A stretch of DNA of 5,434 nt from an archaeon. GTDB lineage: Archaea; Hydrothermarchaeota; Hydrothermarchaeia; Hydrothermarchaeales; JALUUU01. Positions 1 through 4,870 of this stretch are shown piece after piece. The notes beneath the pieces are model-generated. The model worked only from the letters and a program-made list of their open reading frames with translations, made no database searches and was not told the origin of the DNA. Made by a program: the position numbers and the translations under genes. How positions within the stretch are numbered: the stretch's first letter is position 1; the number at the start of each line of letters is the position of its first letter. The stretch lies in assembly GCA_027021185.1 (NCBI GenBank), contig JALUUU010000252.1, positions 1 through 5,434 on the forward strand, read 5' to 3'.

Positions 1-1002
1 CAATGTCGGCTTGATCTCGCAGCCACCCTCGTTGATAACTGCAAACTCCCCGTAGGCATACATAACAGTCCTCTCCAGCACTCTGCCAATGGCCTTCGGG
101 TCCTTCTTCCTGGCGCATAACAGCCAGCCCTCTCCCTCTACCTGAATGGAGTAGGGTTTTAAGAGGAGAGGTTCTTTAGGCACCTTGGCAAGGTGCTCAG
201 GCAGCAGAAGAATCGTCCCGCGTCTTGAAACCCTAGGCAGCATCTCAACGAGGACTTTATCCTTGACAGACCAGAACTCTCCCGCAAGCAGCCACTCCCT
301 CCCATCCCAGGCCGCAGAGACCGTGGCTGGAAGGCCACCCGCCTTCAGCACTTCAGGACCCTCGTATCTAACTAGTTTCAGAAGCTCCTCGTCGTATTTG
401 TAGACAGATTTGCCTGCAAGGATAAGCCATTCTTCACCGTTCCAGTGTATCTCCCTCACCGGAGGCTCCACCACCCCCTTCAAAACTGTTAAATTCGCAC
501 CGTCATACTTGAGCAGCTTGTAATTCTTTTCTTTATCTCTATACAACGCCTCCTTTTCTTCTTTGGTCATGTTCAACAGTCTCTTTTTCTGAGCGATAAT
601 TTCTCCAGGCAGTGGCTCCTCCCCAGGCACCTTCGCAAAGATCAAGCAGTACCCAGGGTTGCAGGCGATTTTCTCTATGTCGTAGCTGGCTATTTCATTA
701 AGAGTTTCTCCATCGTATTTCGCTAGGCTTTTCCAGGCGTTGATGAGCCAGAAATCCCTGGTATGATCTATGCCGAGGGTCCTCTCGTTTAGGGCACCAA
801 CTTTCTGAAATTCTTTTCCGTTATATCTCACCAGGCTGCCGTCAAAGGAGCCGATGAGGAATTCGGAGCCGTTCCAGTCAATGGCAGACACGCCCTCCGG
901 CTGAGCATGGGCGAGGCTTGCAAATGCGGTGGAAAACAAGTAGTAAGCTGCTAATACTGCCATTCCGAGTCGCAGTTTCCGTCCGACCATTCTCCTCACC
1001 AT
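1..1002 (-). CDS. Secreted repeat (beta-propeller-like) protein, C-terminus cut off by window edge
   Basis: The frame is open for 334 codons from ATG 1002 to the left edge, so the C-terminus is missing. Residues 1-33 form a signal peptide: basic n-region (RR, GRKLR), hydrophobic core, then AHA before Gln34. The mature part repeats a unit in which a hydrophobic strand, a turn such as WNGSEF (43-48), WNGEEW (187-192) or WDGREW (232-237) and a second strand (LI/LL) are followed 10-40 residues later by YNG/YDG (60-62, 96-98, 166-168). About six units are visible, as expected for a beta-propeller. The third unit has CNPGYC (114-119) in place of the Trp pair and a charged, probably helical insert at about 125-165. 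Sequons at N44, N144 and N170 fit an exported glycoprotein. It is a paralogue of the protein at 1322-2173. The start overlaps the stop of the preceding membrane-protein gene by 7 nt (ATGGTGA), and GGAGG lies 3 nt upstream; ATG 990 is an alternative start. Ligand and function are unknown. A CGP-type tail like its paralogue's may lie outside the window. Confidence 0.85.
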   Translation of the reverse strand, partial: MVRRMVGRKLRLGMAVLAAYYLFSTAFASLAHAQPEGVSAIDWNGSEFLIGSFDGSLVRYNGKEFQKVGALNERTLGIDHTRDFWLINAWKSLAKYDGETLNEIASYDIEKIACNPGYCLIFAKVPGEEPLPGEIIAQKKRLLNMTKEEKEALYRDKEKNYKLLKYDGANLTVLKGVVEPPVREIHWNGEEWLILAGKSVYKYDEELLKLVRYEGPEVLKAGGLPATVSAAWDGREWLLAGEFWSVKDKVLVEMLPRVSRRGTILLLPEHLAKVPKEPLLLKPYSIQVEGEGWLLCARKKDPKAIGRVLERTVMYAYGEFAVINEGGCEIKPTL

Positions 1003-1325
1003 GCCCCTCCGGCCAGGTGTAATAGAAGATAAAGAAACCCGAGGGCAAGGGCAGAAAACAGGAAGATGGTGAGGAGTAGCACTGAAGCAGGCTGCGGTTC
1101 TCTGATCCTGTGAAGCACCGCCTTCCAGATCAAAATGACAAACATGGCAGACACTACTCCAGAGAACAGGAAGAGGATTATTTGGGGCCAGTTAGGCCCG
1201 GGGACGTGGGTGGTGATGCGCAGAGCCTTCTGGAGATTTACGAACACGAGGAAGGTGAGCAGTATCCCATAGGGTATGCCCAGAACTATTAAAAGAGATT
1301 TGAAGAACCTTGGAAGAGTTTTCAT
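996..1325 (-). CDS. Small three-helix membrane protein of the repeat-protein operon
   Basis: This is a 109-residue protein with three predicted membrane helices at about 8-30, 46-69 and 80-104. Positive charges (K2, R6, K9, and K68, R73, R75 between helices 2 and 3) suggest a cytoplasmic N-terminus and an outside C-terminus. The frame stays open upstream to ATG 1499, but that 58-codon extension only overlaps the end of the preceding gene and is rich in Gly, Pro and Arg. The start at 1325 is preferred because it forms an ATGA overlap with the preceding stop and has GGAGG (1332-1336) 6 nt upstream. The stop overlaps the next gene's ATG, so translation of all three genes is probably coupled. I recognise no family. 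Its place between two secreted paralogues suggests a membrane partner or anchor for them, which is an inference. Confidence 0.8.
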   Translation of the reverse strand: MKTLPRFFKSLLIVLGIPYGILLTFLVFVNLQKALRITTHVPGPNWPQIILFLFSGVVSAMFVILIWKAVLHRIREPQPASVLLLTIFLFSALALGFLYLLLHLAGGAW

Positions 1326-2173
1326 CTCCTTCCTCCAGTGGTCCAGCGGCGATACAGAAGGGGCGGCAGGAGGGCCGGCACGACTGCGGCGGTTGGTCCG
1401 CATATTCCTCTCCCCACTTCCCTGTCCGGATACTCCACCACCACCTCTTTCATGGGCTTGCCACTCAAGGGGACGCCCACCTTCGCTCTGATTAGCCACG
1501 ATCTGCTAGTGGCATCCCACGTGTAGTTCGTGACCCAGTACGCCTCTTCTTTCCGGAATCTAATGGTGGGTGGAATGATTTTCTTTAAATTAACTCCATC
1601 GTATATCTCCACGACGCTCGTGTGGAACTCGCCCTTCCTGTAGTGGATCAGCCATTCCTTCCCATTCCACGTCATGTCCTTGATTTCGCCCTCGACAGAA
1701 AGCTCTTTGAAGTCGTCTCTATCGTATCTCAGCAACCCCCCTGCGCTTCCCGGATAGGATACCCAGTAGCCGATGAGGCAGTACTCTTGAACACAACGGA
1801 TGGTCGAGATTATTTTGGGGCTGACACCGCGGATATGGGTCTTGTTCAGCTTTGCATCTGCACTTAAATCGGTGAAGGTTTTACCGTCGTATCTAAGAAT
1901 GGTGGAGGTATATGTTCTTCCAAGACGGCGACCGACGCTACGATTATAGTTGCTTATGCCAAGCAACCAGTACTCGCCGCTCCAAGCTATAGCCGTGACG
2001 CTCTCATTAACGCCTATACCCGCCTGGCGTGTCAGATCCTCAACAGCGGTTCCGTTTTTCTTGAGGAGCTTTCCCCCCGTGTAGTCCAGGCAGTAGTCCT
2101 GGTTGCAGACCTCCTCAGCATAGGCGGCGCTGAAAAATGCAAGCAAGCCAGCCAGGAGCATAAGCTTCTTCGT
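1322..2173 (-). CDS. Secreted repeat protein with C-terminal CGP sorting signal
   Basis: First gene of the operon, about 283 residues from the proposed start. The N-terminus (KKLMLLAGLLAFFSAAYA, cleavage before EEVC) is a signal peptide. The body holds four or five repeats of the same type as the protein at 1-1002: WSGEYW (64-69), CVQEYC (127-132), WNGKEW (169-174) and a variant ending RSWLI, with RYDG, RYDR or IYDG downstream; CNQDYC (23-28) near the N-terminus is a further Cys variant. Five sequons fit an extracellular glycoprotein. The end reads GICGP (256-260), a short hydrophobic stretch, then YRRW and a final RR, which matches the CGP-CTERM signal of Thermococcales surface proteins; the Cys is the presumed processing or lipid site. 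The start is uncertain. The frame is open to ATG 2254, but the TATA box at 2223-2230 would place transcription start near 2200. GGGGGAG (2179-2185) lies 5 nt before an ACG codon (2173), exactly where the signal peptide should begin. The first downstream ATG (2161) would leave that ribosome site 17 nt away and remove the basic residues. The substrate is unknown. Confidence 0.8.
   Translation of the reverse strand, partial: TKKLMLLAGLLAFFSAAYAEEVCNQDYCLDYTGGKLLKKNGTAVEDLTRQAGIGVNESVTAIAWSGEYWLLGISNYNRSVGRRLGRTYTSTILRYDGKTFTDLSADAKLNKTHIRGVSPKIISTIRCVQEYCLIGYWVSYPGSAGGLLRYDRDDFKELSVEGEIKDMTWNGKEWLIHYRKGEFHTSVVEIYDGVNLKKIIPPTIRFRKEEAYWVTNYTWDATSRSWLIRAKVGVPLSGKPMKEVVVEYPDREVGRGICGPTAAVVPALLPPLLYRRWTTGGRR
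1328..1404 (-). other. CGP-CTERM-like C-terminal sorting signal
   Basis: These codons encode the end of the secreted repeat protein. CGP begins at 1402, preceded by Ile. A 13-residue Ala/Val/Leu/Pro stretch follows, then Tyr and RR, W, and a short tail ending RR. The order of CGP, short hydrophobic helix and basic cluster at the extreme C-terminus is the hallmark of the CGP-CTERM class. The hydrophobic part here is short and contains two proline sites, so the match is strong in plan but not perfect. No processing enzyme is encoded in the window. Confidence 0.65.
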
Positions 2174-2178
2174 TTCTA

Positions 2179-2185
2179 CTCCCCC
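2179..2185 (-). promoter_or_regulatory. Ribosome binding site pointing to an ACG start
   Basis: GGGGGAG is the only good Shine-Dalgarno-like sequence between the promoter and the signal-peptide coding region. It sits 5 nt before the ACG at 2173-2171 and 17 nt before the first in-frame ATG (2161). No ATG, GTG or TTG lies in frame at normal spacing. The site therefore decides the start, but in favour of a non-standard codon. Confidence 0.45.
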
Positions 2186-2222
2186 ATTACTACAAATCCA
2201 AATAGCACTGGGTACTTGGAGC

Positions 2223-2240
2223 ATATTTAATCCTTTCAGA
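2223..2240 (-). promoter_or_regulatory. BRE/TATA promoter of the repeat-protein operon
   Basis: Read on the minus strand, a purine-rich BRE-like GAAAGGA precedes TTAAATAT (2230-2223). Archaeal spacing of about 26 bp from the box centre puts transcription start near 2200, giving a leader of roughly 28 nt that contains the GGGGGAG ribosome site. This argues against translation starting at ATG 2254 or ATG 2224, which lie upstream of or within the box. A weaker AT-rich box at about 2266-2274 could serve as a second promoter. Confidence 0.55.
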
Positions 2241-2475
2241 TGAAACGATTTCATTGCAAACAGAGAATATATCAGAAAACCAACAGGAGAGATAAAAACC
2301 TTCTAACATCATTTCTGATCCTTTTTTTAGTTGGATTTCTGTCTTTATTTCTATAACTGCTTGAGAAAGTACATGATTATCTTAAACTAGAGAGATACTT
2401 ACTAAACACCGCTTTCACCACAGGACTATAGTAACTCAATCATCCCCTAAGAACCGTTCCCAAGGGTTAATTATC
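2241..2475. other. AT-rich intergenic stretch, no gene seen
   Basis: With the remnant described next to it and the operon leader, this makes up the roughly 500-bp gap between the operon start and the regulator gene. All frames have closely spaced stops. I see no tRNA shape, no clear C/D-box pair and no repeat array. A run of seven T on the plus strand at about 2321-2328 follows no plus-strand gene, so it is not called a terminator. It may simply be decayed sequence beyond the remnant. Confidence 0.5.
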
Positions 2476-2619
2476 TCACCCTTTATTTACCGCATCTTTT
2501 GACGATTCCTGAAAACTCCAATTTCCCACGCCATCAGGATATCTCCACCATGCTCTGTCGTCGTCTTCGGCATCTGTTAACAAAGAACTCCTTGTTTCCT
2601 TTATTCCAGTACCTCTTGT
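2476..2619 (-). pseudogene. Possible lamin-tail-domain C-terminal remnant
   Basis: An open stretch of 47 codons with no suitable start reads, in its last 30 residues, DDDRAWWRYPDGVGNWSF followed by SSKDAVNKG and a stop at 2476. Lamin-tail (LTD) domains characteristically end with an acidic patch, a W/A-RxPDGxGxW motif and a TPGAxN-like close, and this stretch follows that order closely; TPG is replaced by SKD. A stop at 2620-2622 closes the frame upstream, and neither neighbouring frame restores the beta-strands that should precede it. The piece lies 58 bp beyond the stop of the regulator gene and has no visible promoter or ribosome site. It is most likely the 3' end of a lost secreted or DNA-processing LTD protein. 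A chance reading frame is possible but would be an odd coincidence. Confidence 0.45.
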
Positions 2620-2679
2620 TTAACCTTCCTGTTTTAGCTCAGCAATAGCCCCCACGCTAATTTACGTCGATCTTAAAGT

Positions 2680-3507
2680 CTAAAGGCGCTCCGGGTTGAG
2701 AGGGGCTGATTTCTCCCAGACCTCCTGGAACTTCTCTCTCAAGCCCTCCCCCAGCTCTCTGTCCCATACAGATATAACCGCGAAATATTCAACCGGATCT
2801 ATAGGGTTCTTCACGGTTAGAATGACCTTCTCACCGTCGATTATATCATAGGGAGTGTGCACTTTTTCCACGACCCTAACATGCAGATTGCCGCCTAAAA
2901 AGGTTATCAGCCGAGATATGGTGGATGAGAACCCCAAGCCCTGGAGATTAGCTATATCGCCAGCTCCCAGCAGTATTTTAATGACCACTCCTCGCTCTAA
3001 GGCCCTGACCATCTCGCCAAACATGGGCTCATCATAGGGATCATACCTTTCCAGCTCAAGATACATCAATATCTCTTTTTCAGCTTCGGCTATTCTTTTT
3101 TCAAAGGCCTCGTGGACTTCTCTGTGACCAACAGCGACACTCCAGAAGGGGCTTTTCTCTTTTTGCTGTTCTTCCTTTTTGACAAGGGTCTTCTCCAGGG
3201 ATAAGGCTGCCCTCGATAGCTGCTCGTATTTCTCATCGAGCTCCCTCTTTTTCCGGGAAAGGATACGCTTAACTGCCACCCGTGGATCTACTGCCTTATA
3301 CCTCCTTGGGCGGGAATCCTGCACATCTACAAGGTTCATTTCTTTTAACGAGTTTAGGACATCATAGATCCTGCCCGTGGGTATGTCCGCTCGGGAAGAT
3401 ATGATATGAGCTTCAGCGGTGCCCAAGGAAAGTAGAGTCAGGTAAGCTTCGGCCTCATAGGTGCTTAAACCCAAGCATCTCAGCATATCGGACTTATCGA
3501 TTTCCAT
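2680..3507 (-). CDS. TrmB-family transcriptional regulator
   Basis: A complete 275-residue protein with the usual TrmB layout. Residues about 8-72 form a winged helix-turn-helix (LGLSTYEAEAYLTLLSLG, then the recognition region around IPTGRIYDVLNSL, and a wing ending RRYKAVDP). A highly charged coiled coil at about 76-118 should mediate dimerisation. The C-terminal part (about 122-265) resembles the TrmB effector/PLD-like domain, with the core strand ERGVVIKILLG. Family members bind DNA as dimers, and several respond to sugars or other metabolites; the ligand here cannot be told. ATG 3507 begins directly at the conserved N-terminus. The gene is divergent from the four-helix membrane protein at 3574, 66 bp away, so the likely targets are itself and that gene. 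It is not in the same operon as the repeat-protein genes. Confidence 0.9.
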   Translation of the reverse strand: MEIDKSDMLRCLGLSTYEAEAYLTLLSLGTAEAHIISSRADIPTGRIYDVLNSLKEMNLVDVQDSRPRRYKAVDPRVAVKRILSRKKRELDEKYEQLSRAALSLEKTLVKKEEQQKEKSPFWSVAVGHREVHEAFEKRIAEAEKEILMYLELERYDPYDEPMFGEMVRALERGVVIKILLGAGDIANLQGLGFSSTISRLITFLGGNLHVRVVEKVHTPYDIIDGEKVILTVKNPIDPVEYFAVISVWDRELGEGLREKFQEVWEKSAPLNPERL

Positions 3508-3514
3508 TATAAAC

Positions 3515-3536
3515 CACTGCTCAGTTGTTTTCAGTG
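3515..3536. promoter_or_regulatory. Candidate operator: inverted repeat CACTG-N12-CAGTG
   Basis: CACTG (3515-3519) and CAGTG (3532-3536) are perfect inverted arms 12 bp apart. They lie between the regulator's ATG and its predicted TATA boxes, over its expected transcription start. A shorter inverted repeat, AAGT-N7-ACTT (3540-3554), surrounds the rightward TATA box. Autoregulation by binding around the promoter is common for TrmB proteins, but neither repeat matches the known Thermococcales TGM consensus, so this is only a candidate. Confidence 0.3.
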
Positions 3537-3551
3537 TAAAAGTCTTAAATA
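3536..3551 (+). promoter_or_regulatory. BRE/TATA promoter of the four-helix membrane protein (leaderless)
   Basis: GTAAAAGTC followed by TTAAATA (3545-3551) gives a BRE/TATA pair whose centre lies 26 bp before ATG 3574. Transcription should therefore begin at or next to the A of the start codon, giving a leaderless message. No ribosome site precedes that ATG, which agrees. Confidence 0.6.
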
Positions 3552-3557
3552 CTTGCC

Positions 3558-3573
3558 ATTTAAACCTTTTTGC
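3558..3573 (-). promoter_or_regulatory. BRE/TATA promoter of the TrmB-type regulator
   Basis: On the minus strand GCAAAAAGG (BRE-like) precedes TTTAAAT (3564-3558). Transcription start is expected near 3535, with a leader of about 28 nt before ATG 3507. A second possible box, TATTTAAG (3552-3545), overlaps the rightward TATA box and would give a start near 3522. Confidence 0.45.
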
Positions 3574-3987
3574 ATGGTCAATGCCGCTGAAATACTACTA
3601 GCCGGAGGGGTATTCTACCTGTTCTTGGGGACCCTTACAGGATGGTGGCTGTACTGGGATATGAAACGCCACAGCGGAGAGGGACAACGTTATATCTGGG
3701 GGTCCCACAGGGCAGCTCTCTGGTTCGGATTCATGGCCCTGGGATTAGCATATGCCATGGAAAAACTGAGCTTCACGGGCAACATGGCAACTGTTTTGGC
3801 CTTGGGGCTTAACACAGGTTTTTTAATGGTTCTCATCGGACAAGTAACTTTAGGGATAAGGCGCAACCCGAATCAAATAACAAACCCAGACCGTATCCCT
3901 CAGTTTTTAACCGGCATAGGAGACATCCTTATAATGACGGTCATAGGCGTTATCCTATACGGAGCCCTCACTGCCTTCTGGTTCTGA
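3574..3987 (+). CDS. Four-helix membrane protein, possibly hydroxylaminobenzene mutase/styrene oxide isomerase-like
   Basis: A 137-residue protein with predicted helices at about 5-27, 44-63, 70-95 and 110-133. Helix 2 begins with a histidine in SHRAALWFGFMALGLAY (44-60), and helix 1 carries FLGTLTGWW. Length, four helices and a His at the head of helix 2 followed by a Gly/Leu/Ala-rich stretch recall the hydroxylaminobenzene mutase/styrene oxide isomerase group, where a helix-2 His binds heme. I cannot align it firmly, so the function remains open. The frame extends to TTG 3553, but that codon lies beside the TATA box; ATG 3574 is at the right distance for a leaderless transcript. It is divergent from the TrmB-type regulator and probably controlled by it. 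The cyclase gene 109 bp downstream has its own promoter. Confidence 0.75.
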   Translation: MVNAAEILLAGGVFYLFLGTLTGWWLYWDMKRHSGEGQRYIWGSHRAALWFGFMALGLAYAMEKLSFTGNMATVLALGLNTGFLMVLIGQVTLGIRRNPNQITNPDRIPQFLTGIGDILIMTVIGVILYGALTAFWF

Positions 3988-4012
3988 GGAATATGTCAAA
4001 AGGCATTTCCCA

Positions 4013-4026
4013 CGAATTTTCATTCG
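4013..4026. repeat. Short inverted repeat between membrane-protein and cyclase genes
   Basis: CGAAT and ATTCG are separated by the 4-nt loop TTTC, forming a 5-bp hairpin 25 nt after the membrane-protein stop. The right arm overlaps the palindrome ATTCGAAT (4022-4029). It lies just upstream of the cyclase TATA box, so it could be a weak 3' end structure or a protein site. No T-tract follows it directly. Confidence 0.2.
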
Positions 4027-4042
4027 AATCGTCCTCGGTACC

Positions 4043-4050
4043 TTAATATA
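4043..4050 (+). promoter_or_regulatory. TATA box of the cyclase-family gene
   Basis: TTAATATA is placed so that transcription should start near 4072, leaving a leader of about 25 nt that contains GGGGGTG (4085-4091), a good ribosome site 5 nt before ATG 4097. The sequence before the box is not purine-rich, so the BRE is weak. Confidence 0.5.
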
Positions 4051-4096
4051 TCACGAACATTCAAATGCCATACATCCATCCCCTGGGGGTGTTTTT

Positions 4097-4756
4097 ATGG
4101 GGAAGCTTGTTGAATTGAATCATGTCCTCGAAGATGGAATGAGGGCCTACCCCAGCCTGCCCAGCCCTAAGATAGGGGCTTTTCTCGATCATAAAGCCTC
4201 GCGACCCCTCTATGACGGCAAGGCTGAATTCTACCTAGGAAAAGTAGAGATGGTTTGCAACCTTGGCACCTATTTAGACAGCCCATTCCATCGCCACCAG
4301 GATAAAGCAGACCTGAGCCAGGTGCCCCTTGAAAATGTTGCGGGCATTCCTGGGATAGCTCTTAACGCCGCCGCTTCATCAAATCGCTCTGTCACTATAG
4401 ATTGTAATCCGGCGGAGCTAAAGAATATGGCAGTCCTCATTAGAACCGGTTGGGACCGGCTATGGGGAACAGACAGCTACTGGGATCTTGGACCCTATCT
4501 CTCAGAAGCATCCGTGGATCTTTTAATACGCTCAAAGGCGAGGCTCGTGGGAGTTGATTTCTGGAATGTCGACAACAGCATGGACCCGGCTCGCCCTGCG
4601 CATACCCGGCTTCTCGCCTCTAACATCCTAATCGTTGAAAACCTTTGCAATCTGTCCGCCCTTCCGAGGACGGGCTTCAGGTTCTATGCTGTTCCCCTCC
4701 GGATAGTAAGGGGCGCCTCTTTTCCTGTCAGGGCCTTCGCGAAGATAGATGAATAA
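4097..4756 (+). CDS. Cyclase/kynurenine formamidase-family metal-dependent hydrolase
   Basis: A complete 219-residue protein of the COG1878/PF04199 family, of normal length. These enzymes hydrolyse amides, esters or lactones such as N-formylkynurenine or isatin at a metal site formed by HxGTHxDxPxH plus a later His and Glu. Here the motif reads NLGTYLDSPFH (55-65): the first His is Asn and the second is Tyr, while Asp61 and His65 remain. The later ligands appear kept as His169 (PAHTRLL) and Glu181 (IVENL). Other family landmarks are RTGWDRLWGTDSYWD (116-130), LVGVDFWNVDN (150-160), and GFRFYAVPL and SFPVRAFA near the end. A branch with NxGTYxDSPFHR is, to my memory, widespread, so this is probably a functional subfamily of unknown substrate. 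No tryptophan-degradation gene is nearby. It is cytoplasmic, with no signal peptide. Confidence 0.9.
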   Translation: MGKLVELNHVLEDGMRAYPSLPSPKIGAFLDHKASRPLYDGKAEFYLGKVEMVCNLGTYLDSPFHRHQDKADLSQVPLENVAGIPGIALNAAASSNRSVTIDCNPAELKNMAVLIRTGWDRLWGTDSYWDLGPYLSEASVDLLIRSKARLVGVDFWNVDNSMDPARPAHTRLLASNILIVENLCNLSALPRTGFRFYAVPLRIVRGASFPVRAFAKIDE

Positions 4757-4840
4757 TTTAATTTAGCTGTAGCCAGTGCCCTTGTTTTCTCTTGACAGAA
4801 GCTTTGCAACTGGTTGACAATCCCTGAATGCGGAATGGTA
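4757..4840. other. Intergenic gap, no clear terminator
   Basis: T-rich patches just after the cyclase stop (TTTAATTTAG) and at about 4781-4793 (CCCTTGTTTTCTC) could support archaeal T-tract termination, but neither is a clean T run. I see nothing else. Confidence 0.25.
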
Positions 4841-4848
4841 ATTAAATA
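4841..4848 (+). promoter_or_regulatory. TATA box of the 3' partial gene
   Basis: ATTAAATA is centred about 26 bp before ATG 4871, which fits a leaderless transcript. A weak ribosome-like AAAGGAT (4860-4866) lies 4 nt before the ATG and would matter only if transcription starts slightly upstream. Confidence 0.5.
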
Positions 4849-4870
4849 GAACCCCACTGAAAGGATACAT

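Noticed and set aside
185..403. Plus-strand open frame in the left operon
   Set aside because: Antisense shadow of the repeat-protein gene with Ser/Pro-rich composition and no start signals.
1326..1499. N-terminal extension of the small membrane protein up to ATG 1499
   Set aside because: It lies wholly over the preceding gene, is low-complexity Gly/Pro/Arg-rich, and the ATGA junction with a well-spaced GGAGG favours 1325.
2321..2328. T7 run as a terminator
   Set aside because: No plus-strand gene ends before it.
2426..2450. C/D-box RNA suggested by a GATGATT-like string on the minus strand
   Set aside because: The C box is imperfect and no D box (CTGA) or closing stem is found at suitable spacing.
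2462..2483. Hairpin AAGGGT/ACCCTT as a terminator
   Set aside because: Only six pairs with a 10-nt loop and no T-tract after it on either strand.
2550..2648. Plus-strand 32-codon frame rich in Leu and Phe
   Set aside because: No ribosome site or promoter, and it is antisense to the better-supported lamin-tail reading.
3553..3573. TTG start for the four-helix protein
   Set aside because: It overlaps the region between TATA box and expected transcript start, so it would not be in the message.
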